A DNA stretch of 64,000 nucleotides, taken from Chamaelirium japonicum (taxonomy: Eukaryota; Streptophyta; Magnoliopsida; Liliales; Melanthiaceae). The notes below the pieces were generated by a model that searched no databases, had not been told where the DNA came from, and saw only the letters and a program-made list of their open reading frames with translations. The position numbers were made by a program, and so were the translations under genes. Shown one piece after another: positions 34,447-46,200 of the stretch; the first letter of the stretch is position 1, and the number at the start of each line of letters is the position of its first letter. The DNA lies in NCBI GenBank assembly GCA_947650365.1, contig OX393557.1, positions 5,053,464 through 5,117,463 on the forward strand, read 5' to 3'.

Positions 34447-34773
34447 TGTGACGACCAAGATCCAATAGGCCAAGAGCCAAGAGCCAAGACTCCTGAGGCG
34501 GGAATGCCAAGATGGATGAGGTGAGGTGTACAAGGCCATGAGTTAGTCCCACATCGCCTGGAGAGAAGGAGATCCTGAGCTACTTATATAATTTCCCCTC
34601 TTAAACATAGAAGACGCGTTTTAAAACCATGCGCTGCTACGGATTTCGTAAGAACTCCGTAGTTAAGCGTGCTCGGGCAAGAGTAGTACCAGGATGGGTG
34701 ACCTCCCTGGGAAGTTCTCGTGCGGGCACGGGCAAAGCGGACAATATCTTGTGTGTTTGGGGCAGATATTACA
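34447..34773 (+). mobile_element. Cassandra-type TRIM solo LTR (327 bp)
   Basis: It begins TGTGACGACCAAG and ends GGGGCAGATATTACA, and is flanked by a perfect 5-bp target duplication GTCTA (34442-34446 and 34774-34778). It carries a 5S rRNA-like core, the hallmark of Cassandra LTRs. No second LTR, primer site or interior is present, so it is a solo LTR left by recombination. It sits inside one unit of the 63-bp array, so it inserted after the array had formed. Confidence 0.9.
34628..34728 (+). ncRNA. 5S rRNA-like Pol III core inside the Cassandra LTR
   Basis: From memory of plant 5S rRNA, the internal control region is well kept: the A-box region AGTTAAGCGTGCTCGGGC (34661-34678), the GAGTAGTACCAGGATGGG intermediate part and the C-box region GGGTGACCTCC-CTGGGAAG. 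The extra C in CTCCCTGGG and a diverged 5' third mean this is not a functional 5S gene copy. It is best read as an element promoter. Confidence 0.85.
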
Positions 34774-35965
34774 GTCTAGCCCTGCTTCGGTGCGCCATAC
34801 TTTGGGATGCTCGTTCCAGACTTAGTTTTTCTAGCGGAGTTTGACATTGCTTCGGTGCACCATACTTCGGGATGCGCATTCCAGACTTTTTTTTTGCAAG
34901 TCTGGCCCTGCTTCGGTGCGTCGTGCACCATATGTTGGGATGCGCATTCCAGACTTAGTTTTTCTGGCAAAATTTGGTCCTACTTCGGTGTGCTATACTT
35001 CGGGGTGCGCATTCCAGACTTATTTTTTTGGCGAAGTCTAATCCTGCTTCGGTGCACTGTACTTCGAGATATACGTTCCATACTTAGTTTTTATGGTGAT
35101 GTTTGGCCCTGCTTCGGTGCGCCATACTTCGGGATGCGCATTTCAGAATTAATTTTTCTGGTAAAGTCAGGCCCTGTTTCGGTACGCCAAACTTCAGGGT
35201 GTGCGTTCTAGATTTAGTTTTTTTGACGAAGTCTGGTCTAGCTTTGGTGTGTCATACTTCGGGATGTGCATTCCAGACTCAGTTTTTCTATCAGATTATG
35301 GCCCTGCTTTGGTGCGCCATACTTCAGGATGCACGTTCTAGACTTAGTTTTTCTAGCAAAGTCTGGCCCTGCTTCGATGTGCCATACTTCAGGATGAGCA
35401 CTCCAGACTTAGTTTTTCTGGCAAAGTTTGGACCTGCTTCGGTGTGCATACTTTGGGATGCGCATTCTAGGCTTAGTTTTTCTGGCAAAGTCCAGCCCTA
35501 TTTTGGTGCGCCATACTTCGGGATGCGCATTCCATACTTAGTTTTTCTAGCAAAGTCAGGCCTTGCTTCCGTGTGCCATACTTCGGGATGTGAGTTCCAG
35601 ACTTAGTTTTTCTGGTGAAGCGCCATACTTCAGGACATGTGTTCCAGGCTTATTTTTTCGGGCAAAGTCTGGCTCTGCTTTGGTGCACCATACTTCAAGA
35701 TACACATACCAAACTTAGTTTTTCTAGCAGAGTCAAGCCCTGCTTCGGCGCGCCATACTTTGGGATGCACGTTCCAGACTTAGTTTTTCTGACGAAGTCT
35801 GGCCCTGCTTTGGTGCGCCATACTTCGGGATGCACGTTCCAGACTTAGTTTTTCTGACGAAGTCTGGCCCTGCTTCGGTGCGCTATACTTCGGGATACGC
35901 ATTCTAGACTTAGTTTTTCTAGCAAAGCCTGATCCTTCTTCGGTGCCCCATACTTTGGGATGCGC

Positions 35966-37344
35966 ATTTCCTCTTTTTTAGTGCTTCTAAAGTTGGGGTT
36001 TCCTTCTTTCTTTATTCTAGTCGTCGTCCTTATACAGATACGCTTCCTTCCTCCTCTCCATATTTCTTTTGATTTTTGGTCCTTGCGAGGGAGACAACAG
36101 GGGGGGGGGGGGGGGGGGGGGAGGTCGGATCGTCTGACCCTCCGTTGCCGTGGGCCATCGGGTGAGAGAATGTAAGAAGGGGAGGGTTAGACCATCCAAC
36201 CCCCCTCATTGTTGAAGTCGCCATCGAGAGCGCACGGGGTGGGGGGGGGGGGGGGGGGAGGAAGTCGGTCCTCCTCCTGTTGTCGTGAGCCACTGCTCAG
36301 GTGAAGGAGGGCACACACGGGGGGCGCTTGTTATTACCATTAGTCGATAGAGGTGGAGGAGCGAGGGAGGCCGCTCATTACCATTCGTCACCGGAGAAGA
36401 AGCGAGGGGGGAGCCCTTCACGCCACTGCCATCGTTGCCCATCAAAGGAGGAAACTGGGGGGTCTGTTGCTGCCCCCTACGCCGGAGAAGGAAGACAAGG
36501 GGAGCAGTGCTTGACCCCCTCACGACATCATCGTCATGTCGATGCATGGGGTCGATCAGTTTCATCAATCTGCTCGTAGGAAACTGGCCGCAACTGCTTT
36601 AAGACTGATTAGCTTCGTGGCATTGTTGATCAATTTTATGGATCTGCTCGGGGAGTTCTTGCTATGACACACTCCGAGACGATCGGTCTCATGGCTCTGT
36701 CGATCGGTTTATAGATCTGCCAGTGGAAACCTCGCCTCAAATCGCTCTGAGACCGATCGGGAAGGTGTGGTGCCGATTGATCGACTGCTTGGCCAATCGA
36801 TTGTTGCTACTAATTGGGAAGATCAGTCACCGATGATTGATGCCGAAGATGAGGCTAAGGAGAGGTTGAACCGATCAATGCCGAAGAAGACGGAATCGGG
36901 TGGATTCCGTCCGATCGACTCCAGCCGCCCCTACCACATCTGGATCAGAGTCGAAGGCGAGGGGATCATTGTCGGTTTGCTGTCTATCATCGCTGAGGCT
37001 GAGGGGGGGGGGGGGAGGGGAGGAGATTGAGCTCCTCCCTATGCCACCATCACTGGATCCAAGAGGGATAATGCGAGACCTACTCACCCCCACCCGTGTG
37101 GTTGTGGCTTCTTAAGGCCGATCAGGAGACAGATGAAGAGGGGTTTTGATGAGTCATGCGAAGGAATGATCATATGCCCTTGTCTACCGAGCTGACCAGT
37201 AGGCTGCTATCGCTGCCTACCACTGGAGAAGGAGGAGACTGGGAGGGGGAGAGGTTTGACGGCCTCCCATTTTTGTCGTCGCTGCCCAGGGTCGATCAGT
37301 TTTCACGATCGGCTGGGAAGGGGGTGTTCGATCGATGGGCGTAA
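35966..37344. repeat. G-run-rich internal segment of the gypsy element
   Basis: Two uninterrupted G tracts of about 20 (36102-36121 and 36240-36259) and a third near 37005-37018 lie in GC-rich, GATCGG-rich sequence. Frames here are low complexity on both strands and differ between frames without any domain, so none is called as a gene. The tracts could form G-quadruplexes on the plus strand. Confidence 0.6.
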
Positions 37345-37930
37345 GCCGCCATTGTGTCGGCGCCGAAAAATTAGTCTGAACGGGCGTGAGACATGACGCG
37401 CGTTGACGTGTAATTTTTCCACTGCATGTCTTCGGAAAGAAGAGGTCTCGAAAGCTTCCGAAGACCATAACTTTTCATATGTGGTCGGACCAATGCGTAT
37501 AAGGTGTCGTTGTGTCAGTGCTGAAAAATTGGTCAAAGCGGACATGAAACATGGTGCACCTTGACGTGTAACCTTTTTGATATCTGCATTCGGAGATGAA
37601 GGTCTCAAAAACTTTCGAAGGCCGTAACTTTTCATACATGCATCAGATCAATGCGTATAAAGTGTCGTTGTGCCAACGCCAAAATATCGATCAAAGAGGA
37701 TGTGAAACATGGTGTGCCTTGACGTATAACTTTTCCGATGTCTACCTTCGAAGAGAAGGGTCTCAAAAACTTCCAAAGGCCGTAACTTTTCACTAGTGCG
37801 TCGGATCAATGCATATAAGGTACCGTTGTGTTGGTGCCGAAAAATCGATCAGAGCGGACATGAAATATGGTGCGCGTTGACATGTAGCTTTTCTATTTTT
37901 CACCTTCATAAAAAAAGGTAACTTTAAAGA
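37345..37930. repeat. Tandem array of about 158-bp units
   Basis: CGTAACTTTTCATACATGC, a GATCAATGCGTATAAGGTG phrase and GGTGCGCGTTGACGTG recur at a spacing of 157 to 159 bases (for example 37466, 37623, 37782). There are nearly four units, moderately diverged. Confidence 0.85.
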
Positions 37931-38231
37931 GCGTGCCGGTCGGGTTTTCGTCTCGCGTCTTAAAGAGGCATCAACACATGGTAATTCACCCATCACTGTT
38001 TGACATCCAACTTTACCTAGTTACTGTGTTCACTAGGGACTGCAATCGGGCCCCGGTGATGACGTGGCGGTTGTTGTGGGCCCACCCAGATGAGAAGGCA
38101 GATTTTTATGCTCTCTTTTGCTTATAAGTAGTGTCATATGCTTATTTCTTCCTTTAAGTTTGTGTATACTTTTTGTTACTTGTTGCTTTATTTGTAGGCA
38201 ATCTTGTACTTGCACTTTGTTTGCTTTTATG

Positions 38232-39420
38232 ATGGAGGCTGACGCGGGTGTGAGCGACTCCGGGAAGCGCCACAGGTCGACTCGAGAGGTTGTTGACGTT
38301 CTCTCCCCATGGCAGGAGGCCTCTGGTTCAGATGGTGAGCTGACACCGTTGATGCCGATCGAGAATGAGGAGCTCGAGGGGGCTACTCCTGATCACGTCC
38401 GTGTGGATGACAGTCGTGTAGCATGGCAAAAACTTTTTTTTACAATTCCGGGAGGATGGGAAGAGGTCGTTGACGGATAGTGTGTTACACATGGCCTTCG
38501 GCATCCGCAAATATGTTATTTTCTTAGAGGAGACAAGTTTGGAGGATATTTTAGGGATAGTTGTCACAGTAGGATAGATGAACAGTGGTCTCCATTTGCC
38601 GCTTCCTCCTTTTACGGTTAGGCTGCTATCCGTGCAAGGTGATATATGTTTTTTGCCGCGTTGAGTCTGACTACCGTGAGGAGGTGAGGACCTGCTACTC
38701 TTTAATTATAGATGTTGAGCTTCTGAGGATTGAACTATGATCCTTCTTTCACCATTACTAGTGGATGAAAATTTCAAAGTCTCAACTATTCAACCTTCAG
38801 GGGTGTTCAGCTAACTGTCGTCCCATACAGGGCTTGGTGGCATCAGACAGGTACTTCAGAATGTACCCCCTGTCTGTCACTGGTGCTTGGTCTCTGGTGG
38901 TCAAGGTTGTTGATATACTTATGGTACAGGTTGACTCCATGTTTGGCGGTATCAACCGAGGGGTGAGCGGGCGTGGACGACTTGGTGCAAGAAGCTTGAT
39001 AAAATCTTCAGGAGGCTTATTATTGGTACTTTACAGTCTCAGATTGCCATGCACGAGCAGCTGAAAGGAGTCAGTGACTGCTCTGAGGACTCGGGTTGCC
39101 GAGCTCGAGGAGAGGGATCTGACTCGGGCTACTCAGCTTGAGGCGAGGGAGGCGAATGTCGTTAGTCTGTGCGAGCGCAATTTCGAGCTTCAAAGGCAGA
39201 TCGAGGATCTGGGGGCGAGTAGTCACTTGGCCGTCGTTACTAGAGAGTAAGAAGTTGTCGGTCTTCGCGGGTGTATTGCTGAGCTTGAGAGAGACAGTAG
39301 AGTATACTATACAAGGTGCTTGAGGCTATGGATACCCTCAGAGCTATCTAAGCCAAGCATGCTTCTGCACTGTCTATTGCTACGAGGCCCTCTTTAGCTC
39401 CGCTCCCCTGACTTGTACCC
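38232..39420 (+). pseudogene. Opposite-strand frame inside the gypsy element (possible antisense ORF)
   Basis: The plus strand, antisense to the element, has a coding-like stretch. From the ATG at 38232 it begins MEADAGVSDSGKRHRSTREV and continues to a stop at 38478. After frame changes a Glu/Arg-rich heptad-like part lies at about 39070-39300 (AELEERDLTRATQLEAREAN), suggesting a coiled coil. Tat-lineage elements are known to carry an antisense ORF between the coding region and the 3' LTR; this is my inference for the frame. I do not recognise the protein, and it is broken by stops. Confidence 0.4.
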
Positions 39421-39559
39421 CTTTTCTCTTTTATCTTTGACTCAATCATTTGATATAGTCGCGTATCTTGCTTAATAAAATCGTACTCTCCGCATTTGAG
39501 CTTTTGATTTTATTTGAGCAATAGTACTCCATCTCGGTAATTTGATGGTTGATTTCCTC

Positions 39560-40385
39560 GTGTTGGAGGGTGCTGGCCCTGGGAGGGTGTAGTTAGGATT
39601 GCTTTGAGTTTTTTTCTTAAATGAGCGTAGTCGAGAGTTTATATTGACCTGGATTGCTAGGAGCATTTTTAGAGGGTTTTCCCATTCCTCGGACTTTAGT
39701 CTTGAATGGGCGTAGCCAATTTTACTTCGAGCTTCTACCTTGAACGGGCAAAATCGAATGTTAGGTTGACTTAGATTTCCAGGAGCCTTTTATCAGACTT
39801 TAGTCTTGAAAGGGCGTAGTAGATTTTTCTTCGAGATTCTGACTTAAACAGGCGAAATCGAAGTCTTAGGTTGACCTGAGCTGCCAGGAGCCTTTTTATT
39901 GGCCTTTAGCCTTGAAAGGGCATAGCCGATTTTGTTTCGAGCTTCCGATTTGAATAGGTGGAATCAAAGTCTTGGGTTGACCTGGGTTGCTAGGAGCCTA
40001 TTTATCAGACTTTAGCATTGAAAGGGCGTAGCCGATTTTGCTTTGAGCTTTGGACTTGAATGGATGGAATCGAAGTCTTGGGTTATTAGCCTTGAAAGGA
40101 CATAGTTGATTTTGCTTCAAGCTTCTGCCTTGAATGAGCATAATCAAAGTCTTAGGTTGACCTGGGTTGCCAAGAGCCATTTTATCGGATTTAGCCTTGA
40201 AATGGCGAAACTGGTTTTGCTTTAAGCTTCCAACTTGAACTGACAGAATCAAAGTCTTAGGTTGACTTTGGTTGCCAGGAGCCTTTAGGTGCTTTGAATG
40301 GGTATAATCAAAATCTTTGGTTGACTTGGGTTACTAGGAGCCTTTAGGTGTCTTGAATGGGAGAAGTCAAATTTCAAGAGCTTTA
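39560..40385. repeat. Tandem array of about 105-bp units
   Basis: The phrase AGGTTGACCTGGGTTGCCAGG recurs at about 39764, 39869, 39974, 40157, 40260 and 40319, with GACTTTAGCCTTGAAAGGGC and GATTTTGCTTCGAGCTTC between. The spacing is mostly 103-105, with one extended and one shortened unit. It lies just beyond the 3' end of gag. Confidence 0.85.
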
Positions 40386-40439
40386 AACTTCAAGAAAATG
40401 AGGCATTTTATTGATGAACCAAATCTACAATTATAATTT

Positions 40440-42085
40440 TTTGGAGGCTGCCTGGCAGGTGTTGCGAACTTGTCTTTCCAGATGCTTAGCCTCTTTGCTG
40501 GAGGGTGTTTGCTGATGCAGGTATCCGTGAACACCGTTTGCTCGGAGGATTATGCATCCACATATCATATTGACTCTCTTCTTATACTGATGCTGCCTTG
40601 CATTCTCTCAGTCTGGTTCCTTGTTGGTGAGGTAGCTATCGAGTCACCCTTCTTGGATCAAGTCTTCTATATGATACTTCAGTTGTCGGCAGGTTAAGGT
40701 TGGGTGCCCATGACTACGATAAAATTCATAGTAGACCGTCGTGTCCTTTGTCTGCTCCGAATATGAAGAAAGAGGTTACAACCATTTATAGAACAGCTCA
40801 TTCTGTAAATAGGCAAATATATCCTCGATTGAGGTGTTTAGCTCGGTGAACACCCTCTGTTCTCTTGGAGCTCTCATTCCTCCCGCTGGAGGGGCTTTTG
40901 GTTCTTCATTCTGTCTTTTCATCGGTCATTTCTAGTTGGACATGATGTTGATAGGGTTCTTGTAGCTAGCGTGCTTTCTTCTAGGCATCACCAGCCTTCT
41001 GGTTTTGGGAGTCATGAGGCTTGTGTGACTAGCACAACCTTCTAGACCATTGATTGCCTTCCACCTCTATTTTCCACTGTACCTGCTTGAACATTGCCTC
41101 CAAGGTGTCGGAAGGATGCTGGATGAAGTCGGTGTAGACATGGAGCTTTGGCCATATAACATTCTGGAATTCCAGCATAATGGCCTCTTTGTTTTGGGAT
41201 CGACTGGTGAGCTTGGAATACTCATTACGAAACCTCATCGTGAAGCTCCTCAAGGATTCGTCAAATCCCATTTTCAACCAGTATAGAGTGTCCATCTTCT
41301 TTTCTAGCTTCAGGTTCAGTCGGTAGTGGTCCATAAAAGAGTTCTGCCAACTCTTCGAAGGTGACCACTGTACAGGTAGGCAGAGTGTGATACCAGTTGA
41401 GGGCAGGTTTCTCGAGGCTGCCCGTAAACATATGGCAGAAGACATGATTTTCATACCCGTATGGCGTCATGGTCTGCTTGAAGGCTAGGATTTGGAGAGC
41501 AGGGTCTCCTTTGATGCAATTGAACTTTAGCAAGCTTGGTGTTCGCCAACCTTTAGGAAATAGGGCTGTGAGCACTTTGAGACACAGAGGCCCTACCGAG
41601 GTGACTAGTAGCATGTGGTCTTAATGGTGTCGTCCCTCATCAGTGATGCGACTCAGTCAGTTGAGTAGCTTACGGGCATCTGTTGCTTTCGTGCGAGAAT
41701 AGATGAGATGTTCAGTGGACCCAATTGACTCAGGCGATATTTCTCGGTGATGGCTCGATATGTCGTCGACGTTGAGACGATACCATATCGTTTGCCTTGG
41801 TGCTTGTGTGGATACCTGATGTCTCTTGGTGCGAAGCCCACGTGGCTCTTCTAGATGATGACTCGTGGTTGGTCGAGTCCTTAGTGGATCTTCGTTAGTG
41901 ATAGGAGTGTTGTAGACCACATCCCTCTCTCCTTCAGCTATGTTCTTCAAGGAGTCCCTTTCTTGCTCGAGGGTGGTATTCTTCTTGAGGAGATTCAGTA
42001 GCTGGAAGTTAGCAGTCGAAATTTGGAACATAACTGGAGCCTCGTCCCCTTGGGTAACGTGTTCTTTACCAGATCGACGACTCAT
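40440..42085 (-). pseudogene. Gypsy gag remnant
   Basis: Minus-strand frames at 42085-41657, 41614-41261 and 41454-41029 chain with frameshifts. The order FKQTMTPYG, SLEKPALNWYHTLP, TFEELAELF and ESLRSFTMRFRNE is that of plant Ty3/gypsy Gag. A C-terminal piece near 40750-40660 reads FYRSHGHPTLTCRQLK, the usual phrase before the zinc knuckle region. Protease and later pol domains are missing, so the element could move only with a helper. Confidence 0.8.
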
Positions 42086-42376
42086 GGATGGCGGGTCCTG
42101 CCGATTGCTGCGGCCTCCCGGATGACTACCTTGTGGCCCCAGCTTCTCCTGGATATGTCTTCGATTGGTTGCTATGGAGACTTCTTGTTTGTTTTTATCA
42201 GCACGTCATGTATCAGATCAGCACCCGCCTTCGAAGGGTTAGTGCTGGCTAACACCATCGAGTGCATTGATGTCGGCGTGATGAAGATGTTAATGTAGAC
42301 TTGAAGGAGGACTGTGGTTCGTCACCACAAGTTGATTAAGACTCGATAGAAGTGTGAGTAAAACCTCTAACGATTT

Positions 42377-42397
42377 CCCACAGACGATGCCAAAGAT
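42377..42397 (-). promoter_or_regulatory. Primer-binding region of the gypsy element
   Basis: On the minus strand directly after the 5' LTR the sequence is ATCTTTGGCATCGTCTGTGG, one or two bases from the TGGCGCCGTCTGTGG seen at this place in many plant gypsy elements. Confidence 0.7.
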
Positions 42398-43292
42398 TGT
42401 GGGGGGAATTTTTGTGCCATCTTGATCAGAAACCTCACCCCATAATTCTTGATTGAATTGGATGGTTTGTATATTGCATAGATAGAGATTAGAGAGTAGA
42501 GTGAGAAAGATGACATGAGTTGTTGTTAAAGTTTGGTCTTATGACCTACATCTTCGGGTGAGAGGTGTCACCTGGTTTGCACTATAATGTATACGAAAGA
42601 GAAGGATGAGCGTTTTCTTGACAGGCTGAGAGAAGTTTTTTTTTTTTTTTGAAAGATAAATAATTTATTAAAAAACTGAAAAGGGGAATTACAAATCACA
42701 ACTTAATTCTAGATGAACAAGCAAAAAGAACCAAGGCTCCAACAAGTGAGCACACGCACGCTCGACAGTGAGCACACAAACCAAACAATATCTGCTACAC
42801 TATCGCACACAATCTATATTTGCTACAAGTAGAAGAGATGCATCAACCAGCACCTTACTCTATCAGAAGCACCCTTTGGCCAAGACTCCATAGTGCGAGA
42901 TGCACCAACCATGGAAGCAGGGTTAGCCGTGAGAAGCTTCTTACAATGAGATTGCACGGAGCAACTAGAAAAGAAGAAGAGAGCTCTGGCTTTGGAATCC
43001 CCTCATCTCTTGATTAATTCACCAACCACCAACCAATCACTTTTCTATAAGCCATAGGGGTCCTTTTATAGCTGAAGTACATGCTGCTATAGCAGTGATG
43101 ACATGGCGGTGCTGAGGTGGCGCTGGTTCTGGGCCTCCTCGGGTGCTTATTTCGGGCTCTGCCAAGCTCCAAATAAGACCCGCTCGGTCTGTGGGCCCTA
43201 TTGCGATGCTTTTTGGGCTTGGAGGCATCATTTGGGCCGTTGCGTGAGCCCAGATGGCCCGATTGCAGTCTCGAATAAATTTTGCACCCACA
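42398..43292 (-). repeat. 5' LTR of the gypsy element (895 bp, with insert)
   Basis: Counterpart of 33338-33940. The extra length is explained by a later insertion at 42636-42930. Confidence 0.88.
42636..42930 (-). mobile_element. Truncated LINE tail inserted in the LTR (about 295 bp)
   Basis: This segment is absent from the other LTR. It begins with a poly(T) run followed by GAAAGATAAATAATTTATT, the complement of a LINE 3' end. GAGAAG flanks it on both sides (42630-42635 and 42931-42936) as a probable short target duplication. It contains no recognisable coding sequence. Confidence 0.75.
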
Positions 43293-43297
43293 CTGAC

Positions 43298-46200
43298 TTC
43301 TTACCATAATGAGATAATCATGCTTGAAAAAAAAATGGAAGCAGAAATCCCGGATCCAATGGCTGAAGGAGGGGGATGGTAATACTGCATTCTTCTATCG
43401 CTCGACTATTATTCGTAGGAAGAGTAGTCATATCGTCTCGATTCAAGATCCCAACAATTTTGTGTTTCATTAACGACGTGATTTGGAGATAATTTTCATT
43501 AATTTCTTCAAATAGATGGACTTCGGAGCCCTTTTTCGTTTTAGAGAACAATATTTTTGATGTTATTCCCGGAGTCATTTATCATGGGAATAATTTCCTC
43601 CTTACTCAATCAGTGCTCGATTTGGAGGTTAAGAGTATTGTCTTTGGCCTACCCAAGAATAAAGCGCTATGGCCCAATGGTTTTACTATGGAATTCTTTA
43701 CAGCCAACTGGCTACTATGGGTCAGAATGTGTGCAATCTGGTGAAAGGGTTTTTTTGAGGGCAAAGCTATGCCATCCTCATGGAAGGATACCTTTTTTAT
43801 GCTTAATTCCTAAGAATTTCAACCGCTCTAAACCTGAGCACTATAGGTTGATCAGCGTATGCACCACCTTAAACAAAATTATGTCCCGGATTTTGGTTAA
43901 CAGACTTAAGTCGTTTCTTCCGAAACTTATTTCTACTGATCAGAATGCCTTTGTGAAATCTCGTAATATTTATGACAATATTTTACTAGCTCAAGAAGCC
44001 CTTCATTTGATGGAGTTGGAACAAACATTGCATGGCTCTAAAAATTGATATGGAGCAGGCTTATGATCGTATGTCTTGGAAGTTCATCTCGGTTATGCTT
44101 GGCAAGTTTGGGTTTTGTAGGAAGTGGGTTCGTTGGGTTACGGTCTGTAATGCTAAACCTTGCTTCTCCATTCTTATTAATGGATCTCCATCTTGTTGGT
44201 TTAAGGCTGAGTGGGGGCTTCGACAAGGGGATCCGCTGGCCCCTTATCTATTCATCTTGGGAGCGGAACTCCTCAATGGAAACATTGTGAGACTTAACAT
44301 AGAGAGGTCCTTCGTGGGGATCCGGCCCTGTTTGACTGCAAATCATTTTCCTATGCTCGCTTTTGCAGATGATTGTCTTCTTTTCTTGCGGGCGGATCTC
44401 TCACAGTGTGATGTCCTCAAGAACGTTCTTTGAGATTACTGTTGAACCTCAGGCCAAAAAGTTAAACTGGTGAAATCGTCGGTGGTGTTTGCGTCTGGTG
44501 TTCACCACCGGCACTGCAAAATGATTTCTAGAAGGCTGGGTATTCAAATACTGGAAATTCAGGAAGTGAAGGAGCCATTTAAGTACCTTGGACTTACCAT
44601 ATGAGGTAAACAAGTCCCCTCGCAGGACTTGGCAGCAGACCTTTTGGCTAAGGTTGGGAAAAAACCGAGTGAGTGGAAAGCCAAGACTCTTGCTTTTCCT
44701 GGTAAAGTCACTTTAATTAATTATGTTCTCTGCTCAATGCTCCTTTTTGTCATGACTAACACTTGGTTTCCCAAGAGAATCCTTTTGGCATTTGAAAATA
44801 TTATGAGACAATTTTTGTGGGGCTCCAGTGATACCAGCAAAGGACTCAATCTGGTTAACTGGTCGGAGGTTTGTAAACCTAAACTTTATGTTGGGCTTGA
44901 CATCAGGGCTTTAGGCCTTATGAAGGATGCTCTGATGGGCAAAAAAGTGTTTGAAATTGTTTCTAAGAATGATGGCCTATGGAGCAATTCCTACTCTGCT
45001 AAGTACAAAGGTTTCCAAAATTTGTGGAAGTGGTCCAAGCCTAAAGGATGCTCCCATGCTTTGAGAGCTGTCTCTGATGGCGTTCATTGTGTCTGGGACC
45101 ACCTGGTAGATAACATCCATATCGGGTCTCGATTAAGTATTTGGGAGGATCCGTGGGTGGATTCAACCCCGTTGGCTAGATCGCCGACTATGATTAAGGT
45201 ACCCCTTGATGTGGGTTTGGAAATGGTTTCGAATTTGATGATTGGCGATAAATGGTCCCAGAAATCGGTGGATTCTTGGGCCGGACTTGACCTTGCAAAC
45301 AAGATCCGCGATATTCCTATTCTAGCCAATGTCAAGGCTATGTCTTTTTGTTGGGGTCCTAATCGGGGTAGCTGATTACAATGCGAATGTGGCGTTTAAT
45401 CTTCTTTCTCAAGTTGAGGATGTGGGAGATGAGACTGATTATGACAATGATTATTCTCTTCATTCGGACCCAAATGCGATCCCTAATAACATATGGAGTG
45501 TTATGTGGAAGTGCAAGGCATCCCCCGTGCCCTTGCGTTTGCTTGGAAGCTGCTCAAATTCAGGATCCCTACCAAAGATCTTTTAATCAAACGTGGTATA
45601 AAACTGGACCCCTTATGTAGCAGATTTGCTCAACATGAGGAGGATGCGGATCACGCGATCTTTCGTTGTCCTTAGGCAAAGGATATTTGGGCGGCATTTT
45701 CTGTTCGATGCACCCCTTCCTCTATTATTGAATGGAGCAGGATGTTGGTTAAATTAAGTTTGAAGGGTCAAGCGGAGGCTCAGTCCTGCAGTCTATTAGT
45801 TAATGCAGTCTGGAGCATCTAGACAGATCAAACAAATGAAGTTTTTTGAGGGAAGAAAATAATCATCAACCTCTGTTGCACGCGCGTGTAGTGCTCGTAT
45901 GTATGATTTTTTAGGTGCTAACCCCCCTTTCTCCTGGTGTGCAGGTCATCAGGGAAACAACGAGCATTGTTTCCTTTAAATGGATCCCCTCTGGTGAGGG
46001 GGAACTCAAGATCAACTTTGATGGGGCGTACGATTGCACATAAAGACGTGCTGGAGCTGGATTCATCATTAGAGACCAGTGTGACAGCATACGTGTGGCT
46101 GGTACCATTGCGCTTGGGTCGGCTTCGATTGTGGATACAGATATGAGGGGCCTTTGGGAAGGGATCAACTCTACCTGGAGAATGCATAATCGTGGTAAAC

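Larger units (their letters stand above)
34120..35965. repeat. Tandem array of about 63-bp units
   Basis: About two dozen head-to-tail units, each with the phrases CTTCGGTGCGCCATACTTCG, GGATGCGCATTCCAGACTT and AGTTTTTCTGGC. The array lies beside the element's 3' LTR and is split at 34447-34773 by a Cassandra-type solo LTR, with about five units before and 19 after. The long frames running through it (for example 35103-35606) arise from the period and are not considered genes. Confidence 0.92.
33338..43292 (-). mobile_element. Non-autonomous gypsy (Tat-like) LTR retrotransposon, minus strand
   Basis: About 9.96 kb, inserted in a LINE. Its LTRs are 33338-33940 (3' LTR of the element) and 42398-43292 (5' LTR, enlarged by a later insert). 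Both have TGTGGG/CCCACA-type ends, and target copies CTAAC (33333-33337) and CTGAC (43293-43297) differ by one base. Orientation is set by three signs. A primer-site-like TTTGGCATCGTCTGTGGG lies just inside the right LTR on the minus strand. A purine tract (GGAAGGGGGTAAC) lies beside the left LTR. A minus-strand gag follows the 5' LTR. No reverse transcriptase, RNase H or integrase is recognisable; the space is filled by three tandem arrays and an opposite-strand frame. Tandem arrays between coding region and 3' LTR, and an antisense ORF, are known features of the Tat/Retand lineage. Confidence 0.88.

Noticed and set aside
34620..34740. Genuine 5S rRNA gene
   Set aside because: The 5' third is diverged, a base is inserted in the C-box region, and it lies inside a solo LTR with its own target duplication.
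34807..35848. Tandem plus-strand frames of 66-167 codons
   Set aside because: They repeat the same peptide with the 63-bp period of the array; repeat artefacts, not genes.
36017..37115. Frames rich in Pro, Gly and Arg on both strands
   Set aside because: Caused by G runs and GC-rich repeats in the retroelement interior; no domain or splice context.
44629..45375. Longest open frame in the window as a host gene
   Set aside because: It is the post-reverse-transcriptase region of the split LINE, in order with neighbouring LINE domains.
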